A program made the position numbers and the translations under genes. The notes below the pieces were generated by a model. That model worked only from the letters and a program-made list of their open reading frames with translations, searched no databases and had not been told where the DNA came from. From Bacteroidia bacterium (lineage in GTDB: Bacteria > Bacteroidota > Bacteroidia > NS11-12g > UBA955), in the NCBI GenBank assembly GCA_023653095.1, contig JAMNXP010000005.1, positions 58,048-122,047 of the forward strand: a stretch of DNA of 64,000 bases. The letters are read 5' to 3'. Shown in pieces: positions 31,652 to 40,866 of this stretch. Numbering within the stretch: the stretch's first letter is position 1; each line of letters opens with the position of its first letter.

Positions 31652-31769
31652 GAAGACTGCAAAATTAATCGCAATTATTGGTATCGCTGCAACTCTGTTT
31701 ACTGCATGTGGCGTTCGCAAAAAAGACAAATGCCCAAGCATGGGTGAGAGAACCACCATCAACCGCTAA
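31650..31769 (+). CDS. 39-aa small lipoprotein-like ORF
   Basis: MKTAKLIAIIGIAATLFTACGVRKKDKCPSMGERTTINR with lipobox LFTAC. Confidence 0.55.
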   Translation: MKTAKLIAIIGIAATLFTACGVRKKDKCPSMGERTTINR

Positions 31770-31773
31770 TAGA

Positions 31774-32109
31774 ATGCAGGGTTGGCACGATTTATTGAGC
31801 ACTGAACAAGTAGATCAAGCCGTTCAAAACTCGGCCCATAAACCGGTCGTTTTTTTTAAACATTCTACCCGTTGTTCCATATCTACCATGGCCATGAACC
31901 GGTTGAAAAATTTAGAATCGAGTGCATTGGAAAAGGCAGATTTCTATTATCTAGATCTCATTGCTCACAGGCCTGTGTCAAATTATATCGCTGAGAAACT
32001 CCATGTTTATCACGAATCACCCCAAATTATTGTGGTGAAAAACGGCGAGTGCACCTACGATGCTTCGCACATGGAAATTTCGCCCAAAGATTTGTTACAA
32101 GAACTCTAA
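31774..32109 (+). CDS. ytxJ: YtxJ-like bacillithiol-system redox protein
   Basis: VVFFKHSTRCSISTMAMNRL thioredoxin-fold motif. Confidence 0.8.
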   Translation: MQGWHDLLSTEQVDQAVQNSAHKPVVFFKHSTRCSISTMAMNRLKNLESSALEKADFYYLDLIAHRPVSNYIAEKLHVYHESPQIIVVKNGECTYDASHMEISPKDLLQEL

Positions 32110-32504
32110 TGAAACCGAATCACCAAGTTGGCGATGAAACCCAATTGTCGTTTTTAGTCTCTGAAAATGACTTGGCCGCCTTCAACGGTGAACGGGTACA
32201 TCCTTTTTATTCTACTTTTTCCTTGGGACGTGACGCCGAATGGACCTGCCGACAGTTCGTGCTCAACATGAAAGAAGATCACGAAGAAGGCATAGGAACT
32301 TTTCTGAATATCAAACACGCCTCACCCGCGTTATTAGGCGAAACGGTTTTGATCAAGGCTAGAGTTGTGCGAATGGAAGGCAACAGCATTGACTGTGATT
32401 TCTGGGTTTATGTAGGGGATAGGCTAGTGGCTGAAGGACAACAAGGACAAAAAATCCTTCTAAAGGAAAAAGTACAACGCATCATTGATCAAATATCAAA
32501 GTGA
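32109..32504 (+). CDS. Hotdog-fold thioesterase-like protein
   Basis: FYSTFSLGRDAEWTCRQFVL...NIKHASPALLGETVLIKARV; start overlaps previous stop. Confidence 0.7.
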   Translation: MKPNHQVGDETQLSFLVSENDLAAFNGERVHPFYSTFSLGRDAEWTCRQFVLNMKEDHEEGIGTFLNIKHASPALLGETVLIKARVVRMEGNSIDCDFWVYVGDRLVAEGQQGQKILLKEKVQRIIDQISK

Positions 32505-32956
32505 GCAAGGGAGTAAAGAAAATAGAAATCCACAACCGAAAAGCGTCGTTCAATTATCACATTGAAGAACGATTTGAAGCGGGCATGGAATTGAAAGGTT
32601 CTGAGGTAAAATCTATTAGAAGCAATTCTGTGAACATGGGAGATGGGTATTGCTACATGGAAAATGGAGAACTCTTCTTGAGAAATGTGCATATATCGGA
32701 ATGGAAGCAGGCCAGTTATGATGCCCACGAACCCATGCGCGATCGTAAATTGCTGTTAAATAAACGCGAATTGGCCAAAATTGAAGCTCGCATCAAATCA
32801 AAAGGCTATGCCGTTTTTCCAGTAAGGTTGTTTGAAAGCGACCGCGGATTTTTTAAGCTTGAAATAGGTCTTGGTCAGGGTAAGAAGACGTTCGATAAGC
32901 GCGAAGACCTTAAAGAAAAAGACATCCAACGCGACTTAGATCGCACTCGTTATTGA
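32501..32956 (+). CDS. smpB: SsrA-binding protein
   Basis: NRKASFNYHIEERFEAGMELKGSEVKSIR; DLDRTRY end. Confidence 0.96.
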   Translation: MSKGVKKIEIHNRKASFNYHIEERFEAGMELKGSEVKSIRSNSVNMGDGYCYMENGELFLRNVHISEWKQASYDAHEPMRDRKLLLNKRELAKIEARIKSKGYAVFPVRLFESDRGFFKLEIGLGQGKKTFDKREDLKEKDIQRDLDRTRY

Positions 32957-34545
32957 GAAATAAGCTCAATAAGTTTTGCATTTTTTGCAAAAAATAAATC
33001 CTGTATACTGCTTTCAATTTCCAAAATGCGGTAAGAAGCATGTTCAATCTCAAATTGGGAAGCTAGATGCTGAAAGTTAAACTTTCTGGGTGTATGAATG
33101 AACTCTCGTAAGGGTTTGTATGAGTTAGGTCCTTCAATCCAATCAAAAATTCGTCCACCGGCATTGTTGAATATGACCACTCTCAAATTTGGAGGTAGGT
33201 TGGTCCAAAAGGCGTTTGAATCATATATTGCGGTCACATCTCCTACTACGGCAATCACGGTTTTATTTGGATTTGCCCATGCTGAGCCCACCGCTGTGCT
33301 CAAACAACCATCAATGCCGCTGACTCCGCGGTTGGAATAAATCTGAGCTTGGGTAGGAGTGGACCAACTACCGTAGCGAACCGACATTGAATTACCCAAA
33401 TGCACCAAATGATCTCCATTCAGTTTCTGAAATAGCGCATTCATCCAAGCCAATTCAGAGGCGAAGGGCTCAGATAAATCTTGGGGTTTTAAGGTTTGAT
33501 TTCCTAAAAAGAGATTCCACTCACTCAGGTAATTTTGGTGTATATGAGAATTCTGCTCTTTTAAACTTTCAACAACCCCTTGCAAAAAATCTGCTTCGAA
33601 GCAGGGTATCCAAGTGGGTTCTGTTTCAAAGGGATCTCCAATTTCATCAAATGCACTCAAATGCAGGTGCTTGGGTTTGTGCTTTTTGAGGAAGTTTTTA
33701 AGCGGTTTGGATAAGGTAACCGTTCCTAAGGTGATCAATAAATCAGGTGCTAAATCTGCGGGAATATCTCGTTTGAGTAGGGCGAAATCCCAACCTTTTA
33801 AACCGTAATTCTGCTGGGAACTGCAGACATCGCTGAATACAGGAACGGTATTTTCTAATTGAGATAAAACAGATGAAAGTGTATCTGATGGAGGATTTTG
33901 TCCCACCAAAACGGCAATTTTTGAAAATCCATTCAACTGTTGCGCGACCGAGTCTATGGTGACTTCGGGTTGCTTAACCGATTTAAATACAAACGGAGGA
34001 ACCTCAAAATGAGTGGCATTTTCTGAAATGCCTTCGTAAATGGGCTCCGAAAGGGCTATATTTAAATGGATTGGACCGGGAATATCAATAAATGCTTCGG
34101 TAAATAAAGAGTAGAGTTCTTCTTTAAGTTCAGCAAAATCAGTTTTTCTCGGATTGCAATGATGTGCGTGGCGGGAATAGGTTCCAAAAATACCGGGTTG
34201 TCGGAGGGTTTGGCCGTCCCATTGGTCAATGAGTTCTTCGGGGCGGTCAGCCGATACTATCAGCAAGGGTATGCGTTGGTAATAAGCTTCAACCACCGCT
34301 GGAAAAGCATTAACCAAAGCCGATCCCGATGTGCAAAGAAACGCAGCAGGGAATTGATTTGCTTGAGCCATGCCTAGGGCAGCAAATGCCGCAGAACGCT
34401 CATCTGGGAGGCTGTGAAGCTTATGTCCGTTGCGTAAAAGTGCTGCTACAATGGGGGCATTTCTAGAGCCGGGAGATACTACCCATTGGGTGATTCCGAC
34501 TTCGGTGAGCAATTGGGCGATATAATCTAGCTTTTGAGACAGCAC
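32950..34545 (-). CDS. menD: SEPHCHC synthase
   Basis: WVVSPGSRNAPIVAAL, RSAAFAALGMAQ, SNRGVSGIDGCLSTAVG. Confidence 0.95.
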   Translation of the reverse strand: MLSQKLDYIAQLLTEVGITQWVVSPGSRNAPIVAALLRNGHKLHSLPDERSAAFAALGMAQANQFPAAFLCTSGSALVNAFPAVVEAYYQRIPLLIVSADRPEELIDQWDGQTLRQPGIFGTYSRHAHHCNPRKTDFAELKEELYSLFTEAFIDIPGPIHLNIALSEPIYEGISENATHFEVPPFVFKSVKQPEVTIDSVAQQLNGFSKIAVLVGQNPPSDTLSSVLSQLENTVPVFSDVCSSQQNYGLKGWDFALLKRDIPADLAPDLLITLGTVTLSKPLKNFLKKHKPKHLHLSAFDEIGDPFETEPTWIPCFEADFLQGVVESLKEQNSHIHQNYLSEWNLFLGNQTLKPQDLSEPFASELAWMNALFQKLNGDHLVHLGNSMSVRYGSWSTPTQAQIYSNRGVSGIDGCLSTAVGSAWANPNKTVIAVVGDVTAIYDSNAFWTNLPPNLRVVIFNNAGGRIFDWIEGPNSYKPLREFIHTPRKFNFQHLASQFEIEHASYRILEIESSIQDLFFAKNAKLIELISQ

Positions 34546-34560
34546 GCCTATACTAACACT

Positions 34561-35226
34561 TTACTGAAAAAAAGGATTGTGTTTGATTTCGTGTTCCACG
34601 GTGGTGGAAGGGCCATGTCCGCAGAACAATTTCATGTCTGCCGGAAGGGTAAAGATTTCGGTACGAATTTTTTCTAAGAGTTGATCGTGGTTTCCACCGG
34701 GAAGATCGGTTCTTCCTATAGATCCTTGGAAAACACAATCACCCACAATGGCTATATTCTCGTCTTCTTGGATGTAAATCACGTGTCCCGGTGAATGTCC
34801 AGGAACAAATCTAACATCCAACTTCAGGGTTCCAATGACGATGGAATCTCCGTGTTGAACGTAATGATCGGGGAGGGGAGAAGGAGTATAATCAAGACTC
34901 CAAACAGCGGCCATGGCGTCGGAACGCTGAATCATTTTCACGTCATCGGCATGAAGGTAGTATGGTACATCAGCAAATTCTTGCTTGATGTACCAATTAC
35001 CAAAAATATGATCAATGTGTGCGTGAGTACCTAACAAGTGAGTAAGTGTCAATTGATGGTCTTCTAAAAAAGACTTAATTTGTTGACATTCGTCTCGGTT
35101 GTACATGCCGGCATCAATGATGGCGGCGTGTTTGGTGTTGTCATCCCAGAGGATGTAGGTGTTCTCAGCGAGAGGATTGAAGGTAAACGACTGCAAAGGC
35201 ATGCCTCTGCTTATAAGTGTATACAC
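34561..35226 (-). CDS. MBL-fold metallo-hydrolase (glyoxalase II-like)
   Basis: LLGTHAHIDHIFG, PGHSPGHV, CGHGPSTTVEHEIKHNPF. Confidence 0.92.
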   Translation of the reverse strand: MYTLISRGMPLQSFTFNPLAENTYILWDDNTKHAAIIDAGMYNRDECQQIKSFLEDHQLTLTHLLGTHAHIDHIFGNWYIKQEFADVPYYLHADDVKMIQRSDAMAAVWSLDYTPSPLPDHYVQHGDSIVIGTLKLDVRFVPGHSPGHVIYIQEDENIAIVGDCVFQGSIGRTDLPGGNHDQLLEKIRTEIFTLPADMKLFCGHGPSTTVEHEIKHNPFFQ

Positions 35227-36599
35227 TCATCGTAGGCCTGTGCTACTGCTTCCATCACGGCTTCGCTCATGGTTGGATGCGGATGCACTGACTTCAACAC
35301 TTCCATACCGGTAGTTTCAAGGTTACGAGCAACCACTGCTTCAGCGATCATGTCTGTAACACCTTCGCCCATCATGTGGCAACCCAACCACTCACCGTAT
35401 TTCTTGTCGAAAATAACCTTAACAAATCCGTCTTTATGTCCGCTAGCGCTGGCTTTTCCACTTGCACTGAAGGGGAATTTACCCACGCGAATTTCGTACC
35501 CTTTTTCCTTAGCTTGAGCTTCAGTAAGTCCCACAGAAGCAACCTCAGGATGAGTGTAAGTACAACCTGGGATGTTGCCGTAGTTCAAAGGCTGAGGATG
35601 GTGTCCGCAGATCGCTTCAACGCAAATGATTCCTTCAGCAGAAGCCACGTGCGCAAGAGCTGGACCTGGTACGATGTCACCGATGGCATAAACGCCAGGA
35701 ACGGTAGTTTTGTAGAACTCGTCTACCACTACTTTACCTCTTTCGGTTTTAACACCCATTTCTTCCAAACCTAGGTTTTCAAGGTTGGTTTCAACGCCTG
35801 CTGCGCTCAAAACGATGTCGCATTCGCGGGTTTCAACACCTTTTGCGGTCTTGATGCTCACGGTGCAACGGTCGCCTTTGATATCTACTTTCTCAACGCT
35901 TGATTCTGTAAGAATTTCAACGCCTTTTTTCTTGTATGACATGGCCATTGCCTTGCTCACTTCCTCATCTTCGACAGGAAGAATGCGGCTCATGAACTCA
36001 ACGATGGTCACTTTGGTACCGATGGTGTTGTAGAAGTATGCGAACTCCATACCAATAGCACCGCTACCAATGATCAACATTTCTTTAGGTTGCTTAGGAA
36101 GAACCATTGCTTCGCGGTACCCAATGACGTGTTTTCCGTCAATAGGAATGTTTGGCAATTGGCGGCTTCTTGACCCTGTAGCAAGAATGGTATGATCTAC
36201 CTCAACGGTATTTACTTTCCCATCTTCTCCGGTAACCGCAATTTTGCCTTTTCCGGCCAATTTTGCAGTTCCTTTGATGACTTCAATCTTGTTTTTCTTC
36301 ATCAAGAAGGCAATACCCTTGCTCATTCCATCGGCAACTCCACGGCTGCGTTTTACCATGCCGTCGAAATCGCTTTTAACATCAGCTACGGAAATTCCGT
36401 AGTCAGAAGCGTGGTTGATGTAATCGAACACCTGAGCACTCTTTAACAAGGCTTTGGTGGGTATACAACCCCAGTTCAAACACACACCACCTAAATCTGC
36501 TTTTTCGATGATGGCAACTTTTTTACCCAATTGTGAAGCGCGGATGGCAGCAACGTAACCGCCGGGTCCACTACCTATGACAGCAATATCAAATTTCAT
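35211..36599 (-). CDS. lpdA: Dihydrolipoyl dehydrogenase
   Basis: GSGPGGYVAAIRASQLGKKVAIIEK, GGVCLNWGCIPTKALL, HPHPTMSEAVMEA. Confidence 0.97.
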   Translation of the reverse strand: MKFDIAVIGSGPGGYVAAIRASQLGKKVAIIEKADLGGVCLNWGCIPTKALLKSAQVFDYINHASDYGISVADVKSDFDGMVKRSRGVADGMSKGIAFLMKKNKIEVIKGTAKLAGKGKIAVTGEDGKVNTVEVDHTILATGSRSRQLPNIPIDGKHVIGYREAMVLPKQPKEMLIIGSGAIGMEFAYFYNTIGTKVTIVEFMSRILPVEDEEVSKAMAMSYKKKGVEILTESSVEKVDIKGDRCTVSIKTAKGVETRECDIVLSAAGVETNLENLGLEEMGVKTERGKVVVDEFYKTTVPGVYAIGDIVPGPALAHVASAEGIICVEAICGHHPQPLNYGNIPGCTYTHPEVASVGLTEAQAKEKGYEIRVGKFPFSASGKASASGHKDGFVKVIFDKKYGEWLGCHMMGEGVTDMIAEAVVARNLETTGMEVLKSVHPHPTMSEAVMEAVAQAYDECIHL

Positions 36600-36632
36600 G
36601 GTCTGATCTTTTGTGATGCGAAGATAATATAA

Positions 36633-38447
36633 TTAACTCATGGTTTCTAACTTATTGGATGCGCGCTTACGCTCGTTCTCATCCAATAAAATCTTTCTCA
36701 AACGAATGTTTTCAGGGGTTACCTCAACGTACTCATCTCCCTGAATGTATTCCATTGCTTCCTCCAATGAAAACACCTTTGGTGGCGCCAAAACAGTGCT
36801 ATCGTCTTTACCCGCAGCACGGAAGTTGGTCAACTGCTTAGCAGTACATAGGTTCAACACCAGATCTCCTGGCTTGATGTGCTCACCCACAATCTGTCCG
36901 GCATAAATTTCCGAATTCGTAGGAATGAAATAGTTTCCTCTGTCTTTCAACTTGTCCATAGAATAGCCCGTAGAGCTTCCTTTTTCTTTGGATATCAATA
37001 CTCCGTTGATACGACCCGGAATCTCCCCTTTGTAGGGCTCGTAGGCCTTGAATCTATGCGCCATGATCGCCTCCCCTTGAGTAGCGGTCAACAAATTGTT
37101 TCTCAAGCCAATAAGTCCGCGAGAAGGAACCTCAAATTCCAAACGAACCATATCTCCCTTAGGTTCCATGCTGAGCATTTCTCCTTTTCTTTGGGACACG
37201 TATTCAATTACTTTACCTGAGTGTGCATCAGGAACGTCAACGGTCAATATCTCAATAGGCTCACATCTAACTCCGTCGATTTCTTTCAAAATGACGCGGG
37301 GCTGACCCAATTGCAATTCATAACCTTCACGACGCATGGTTTCAACCAATACTCCCAAGTGAAGAATTCCACGTCCAAAAACCAAAAACTGATCGGCAGA
37401 ATTGGTCTCTTGAACTCTCAATGCCAAGTTTTTCTCGGTCTCTTTCATCAAACGTTCACGAATCTTCTGAGAAGTTACGTGCTTACCCTCTTTACCAAAG
37501 AAAGGAGAGTTGTTGATGGCAAAAAGCATACTCATGGTAGGCTCGTCAATCTTCATTTGTGGCAATGCTTCTGGATTTTCAAGATCGCAGATACAATCAC
37601 CAATTTCGAAGTTTTCCAATCCTGTAACCGCACAAATATCACCAGCAGTAACCTCGGTTACTTTGGCTTTACCCAATCCGGTAAAAGTATAAATTTCCTT
37701 GATTTTATGCTTTTCAATACGTCCATCGCGCTTCACCAACGAAACGGGCATGTTCTCTTTCAAATGTCCGCGCTTCAATCTACCAATGGCAATACGACCG
37801 GTAAAGCTAGAATAGTCTAAGCTGGTGATTTGCATTTGGTTAGTGCCTTCCTCTACATGAGGCTCAGGAATTACTTTCACGATGGTATCCATCAAGAAAG
37901 TCAAATCGGGCGTAGGATTTCTAAAATCAGGACCAAACCAACCATTTTTACCAGAACCGAAAACGGTGGTAAAGTCGAGTTGCTCTTCGTTAGCACCTAG
38001 GTTAAAGAACAGGTCGAAGATATCGTCGTGGGTTTTTTCAGGGTCGCAGTTAGGTTTATCCACCTTATTAATAACCACAATGGGCTTCTTACCAAGGGCA
38101 AGGGCTTTTTGCAATACAAAACGGGTTTGGGGCATAGGTCCTTCGAAGGCATCTACAAGAAGAAGCACACCGTCTGCCATATTCAATACACGTTCAACTT
38201 CACCGCCAAAGTCGGCGTGACCAGGGGTATCGATGATATTAATTTTGGTACCTTTCCAGATGACGCTAACATTTTTCGCTAGGATGGTAATTCCGCGTTC
38301 GCGTTCGAGGTCATTATTATCTAGAATAAGTTCGCCGAAGTCTTGATTTTCACGAAATAGTTTGGCTTGGTGGAGCATTTTGTCGACCAGAGTGGTTTTC
38401 CCGTGGTCAACGTGGGCGATGATTGCAATGTTGCGCAGTTGAGACAT
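36633..38447 (-). CDS. typA: Translational GTPase TypA/BipA
   Basis: IAHVDHGKTTLVDKML, NDLERERGITI, DTPGHADFGGEVERVLNM; DDSTVLAPP. Confidence 0.96.
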   Translation of the reverse strand: MSQLRNIAIIAHVDHGKTTLVDKMLHQAKLFRENQDFGELILDNNDLERERGITILAKNVSVIWKGTKINIIDTPGHADFGGEVERVLNMADGVLLLVDAFEGPMPQTRFVLQKALALGKKPIVVINKVDKPNCDPEKTHDDIFDLFFNLGANEEQLDFTTVFGSGKNGWFGPDFRNPTPDLTFLMDTIVKVIPEPHVEEGTNQMQITSLDYSSFTGRIAIGRLKRGHLKENMPVSLVKRDGRIEKHKIKEIYTFTGLGKAKVTEVTAGDICAVTGLENFEIGDCICDLENPEALPQMKIDEPTMSMLFAINNSPFFGKEGKHVTSQKIRERLMKETEKNLALRVQETNSADQFLVFGRGILHLGVLVETMRREGYELQLGQPRVILKEIDGVRCEPIEILTVDVPDAHSGKVIEYVSQRKGEMLSMEPKGDMVRLEFEVPSRGLIGLRNNLLTATQGEAIMAHRFKAYEPYKGEIPGRINGVLISKEKGSSTGYSMDKLKDRGNYFIPTNSEIYAGQIVGEHIKPGDLVLNLCTAKQLTNFRAAGKDDSTVLAPPKVFSLEEAMEYIQGDEYVEVTPENIRLRKILLDENERKRASNKLETMS

Positions 38448-38506
38448 GTTAAAATTAAAATTGCGCGAATTTCGGTATAATTTATGAATTAATTGTTATG
38501 TTGGGG

Positions 38507-38821
38507 CGGTAATCGGTTTTCGGTGGTCGGTTTTCGGTGGTCGGTTTTCGGTGATCGGTGATCAGCCGACAGACGATTAGTGTAGAGTGTAGAGTGTAGA
38601 GTGTAGAGTGTAGAGGCAGCGGTCAGCTTCGCTTGGCGGTCAGCTCTCAGCGGTCAGCGGTCAGCCGCGGCTTTGCCGCCAGCAGCTCTCAGCCTACAGC
38701 CTTCAGCGGTGGTTCTGACGCCAAGCAGCACCAAAGGTGCCAAGCAGCGCGAAGCGCAAGTCCTAGCGAAGCGCCAGTCATAAAGTCTCCGGCGCAGCCG
38801 TCAACTCTCAATCCTAAACTC
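38507..38821. repeat. Heptad (7-nt period) array, 45 in-register units
   Basis: Hand parse: cggtaat cggtttt cggtggt cggtttt ... ttagtgt agagtgt x4 ... tcagctc tcagcgg ... gcagccg tcaactc tcaatcc taaactc with no frame break. Confidence 0.88.
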
Positions 38822-39668
38822 TAAGGTAGCAGCAATCACTCTATTTCTTGCCCGTTTCAATATCAAATATTTCGTGTAGTTTTTGTTGTAAAATTTTCTT
38901 GTCAGGTAGTTTTGTTTTAATTCAGAAACCATTGTTGAAGAAAGGCTTCTACTCATAGCATATTCTACAACTTCACTATCTTTATCCTTGCACAATAGAA
39001 CTCCAATGCTAGGATTTTCATTTGGCTTTTTAAGGTTTCTGTCTAATGCTTCCAAGTAAAAGTTAATCTGACCCAAGTGTTCGGCTTTAAACTTGTCTGC
39101 TTTAAGTTCGAAAGCTACCAAGCATTGAAGCCCACGATGGTAAAAAAGCAGGTCAATATAAAAGTTGCTATTGCCAACTTGTAACTTGTATTCTTCTCTA
39201 AAAAATAAGTAATATTTTCCAAGTTCGAGAATGAAATTTTTCATTTGGCTTACAAGTCCACGCTATAAGTCGGTTTCACTGTGGTGGTCCGGCAAGTTCA
39301 AAAATTCAAACACATAGCTGTCTTTGAAGGTGTTAGAATTGTTTTTATTTCTTTCTCTGCTTGTTTGGTGTAGAAGCTGATTTTAAGTTCGTTTTCGGAA
39401 CGTAAAATTTCAAAATAATGACTCCAACTCAATACGTTAGACAGCGACTCACTTTTTGGGAAAGCCAGGTAAAGTTTTCTCATGTAAAGCAAGTTAGACC
39501 TACTAAATCCCTTCCCATATAATCGTGTAAGGTCCTTTGAAAGCTTCTCAAAAAGGAAACTTCCATATTCTGCCTTTTCCTTGCCTCCTTGCTCAAATTC
39601 AACGATGTTTCTGCCGATTAGCCAATAAGTCTGAACTAAAATAGTATTTACAGATTTAGCAACACGCT
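38801..39668 (-). pseudogene. Decayed YhcG/DUF1016 PDDEXK nuclease gene
   Basis: N-terminal VNTILVQTYWLIGRNIVEFEQGGKEKAEYGSFLFEKLSKDLTRLYGKGFSRSNLLYMRKLY; frameshift near 39300 (LNF/LPDHHSETDL) then in-frame TAG before RGLVSQMKNFILELGKYYLFFREEYKLQVGNSNFYIDLLFYHR. Confidence 0.85.
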
Positions 39669-39687
39669 GTAACTACCTGGTGAGGCT

Positions 39688-40044
39688 TCACGACTGACGT
39701 TCGACTTCTAAAACCCTTAAAATGTCAGCATAATTCTGAGGCAAATGTTTGGTTGCAATGTCCCAAAGAATTTCATAGTCAATTCCAAAGTACTCGTGTG
39801 ATATTCTATTTCTTAATCTGTACATTTCTTCCCACGGAATATTCGAATATTTATCTTTTAACTGCCGAGGCAAATTTTTACTCGCTTCACCAATAATTTC
39901 GAAATTTCGGATTACTGCATCAACAGTCTTATAGTCCCACTTGAAATGTTGAAAGTCTAGTCCCTCAATGTATTCCTGAACTCTTGCCATAGACAATTGC
40001 ATGTCTTCCAAATAAAGAATTGGATCTCTTTCGCTCGGTTTCAA
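39688..40044 (-). CDS. hepT: HepT-like HEPN ribonuclease (DUF86)
   Basis: IIGEASKNLP, RLRNRISHEYFGIDYEILWDI (RX4-6H HEPN motif). Confidence 0.88.
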   Translation of the reverse strand: MKPSERDPILYLEDMQLSMARVQEYIEGLDFQHFKWDYKTVDAVIRNFEIIGEASKNLPRQLKDKYSNIPWEEMYRLRNRISHEYFGIDYEILWDIATKHLPQNYADILRVLEVERQS

Positions 40045-40331
40045 ATGTAGTGGACTTGGTTTAAAATAGGATCTTTGATTCTTTCTTTAAGAGCATTTTT
40101 TGTTACGAGGTCAATTGGGATTCCAAATGATTGTTCCAGAAAACGTTCAAGTGTAAAGAACTCCCAGCCGATTGGCTCTGAAAATTCAACAAGTATATCT
40201 AGGTCGCTACTTTCGTTTTGTTTATCATTTGCGAATGAGCCGAAATAGCCAATTTGACTAACGTGAAACTTGTAAGTAAGTTCCGGCTTTATTTGCCTTA
40301 ATTTAGTTTCTATTTCTGCTCTGGTCAACAT
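40041..40331 (-). CDS. mntA: MNT-type nucleotidyltransferase antitoxin
   Basis: GYFGSFANDKQNESSDLDILVEF (GSx10DxD); 4-bp overlap with hepT. Confidence 0.88.
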   Translation of the reverse strand: MLTRAEIETKLRQIKPELTYKFHVSQIGYFGSFANDKQNESSDLDILVEFSEPIGWEFFTLERFLEQSFGIPIDLVTKNALKERIKDPILNQVHYI

Positions 40332-40521
40332 ATATGCAATTTATGAAATTTTCTTGGATTACATTCTTAAGTTTATAGTCCATTTGCCGTGAACAAGCAA
40401 ATCTCATCATTGAATTGTTCAGAAATGCTTCATAATCAGTGTCGATTAAATAGGATTCTATTTCGACAATTGCATCAAGAATATGTTTCAACCGAGCATT
40501 GTCTCCCAATCTACCGCGCAT
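40303..40521 (-). pseudogene. Truncated HepT/DUF86 (N-terminal half only)
   Basis: RLKHILDAIVEIESYL...MMRFACSRQ then lost homology, no RX4-6H motif; runs into next mntA start. Confidence 0.7.
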
Positions 40522-40804
40522 AAATTAGCTTCTTTTCGTTGTCAACTATTGGCTTAATGTATTTTGACAGGCTGTTAGAAGAGACTAAGTCTACTTTCTT
40601 TTTAAGAATTCGCTCAAGATCTATCTGCATTTGAACGAAACCCAAACCGATCCTTTGAGAATAATCTAATTCGACTAAAATATCAATATCGCTTTGGTTG
40701 TCAGATTGTCCCCTAACATAAGAGCCAAATAAATATGCTTTAAGAACTGGTCGAGTTCTAAAGTACTCTTTGATGGCTTCTAAAGTTGGGTTGTCCAAAT
40801 ACAT
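40511..40804 (-). CDS. Second MNT-type nucleotidyltransferase
   Basis: LFGSYVRGQSDNQSDIDILVEL. Confidence 0.85.
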   Translation of the reverse strand: MYLDNPTLEAIKEYFRTRPVLKAYLFGSYVRGQSDNQSDIDILVELDYSQRIGLGFVQMQIDLERILKKKVDLVSSNSLSKYIKPIVDNEKKLIYAR

Positions 40805-40845
40805 AACACAAAAATAAGGTTTTCAACCATCTTTTTAGTTGGCCC

Positions 40846-40866
40846 TCAACTCTCAACCCTAAACTC
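40846..40866. repeat. Short 3-unit heptad patch tcaactc tcaaccc taaactc
   Basis: 20/21 identical to 38801-38821; overlaps stop and C-terminus of the adjacent CDS. Confidence 0.7.

Noticed and set aside
36659-38282. Numerous plus-strand ORFs over typA and lpdA
   Set aside because: Antisense shadows of strongly conserved genes; no motifs
38507-38821. CRISPR array
   Set aside because: Units are contiguous 7-mers without unique spacers and no cas genes are nearby
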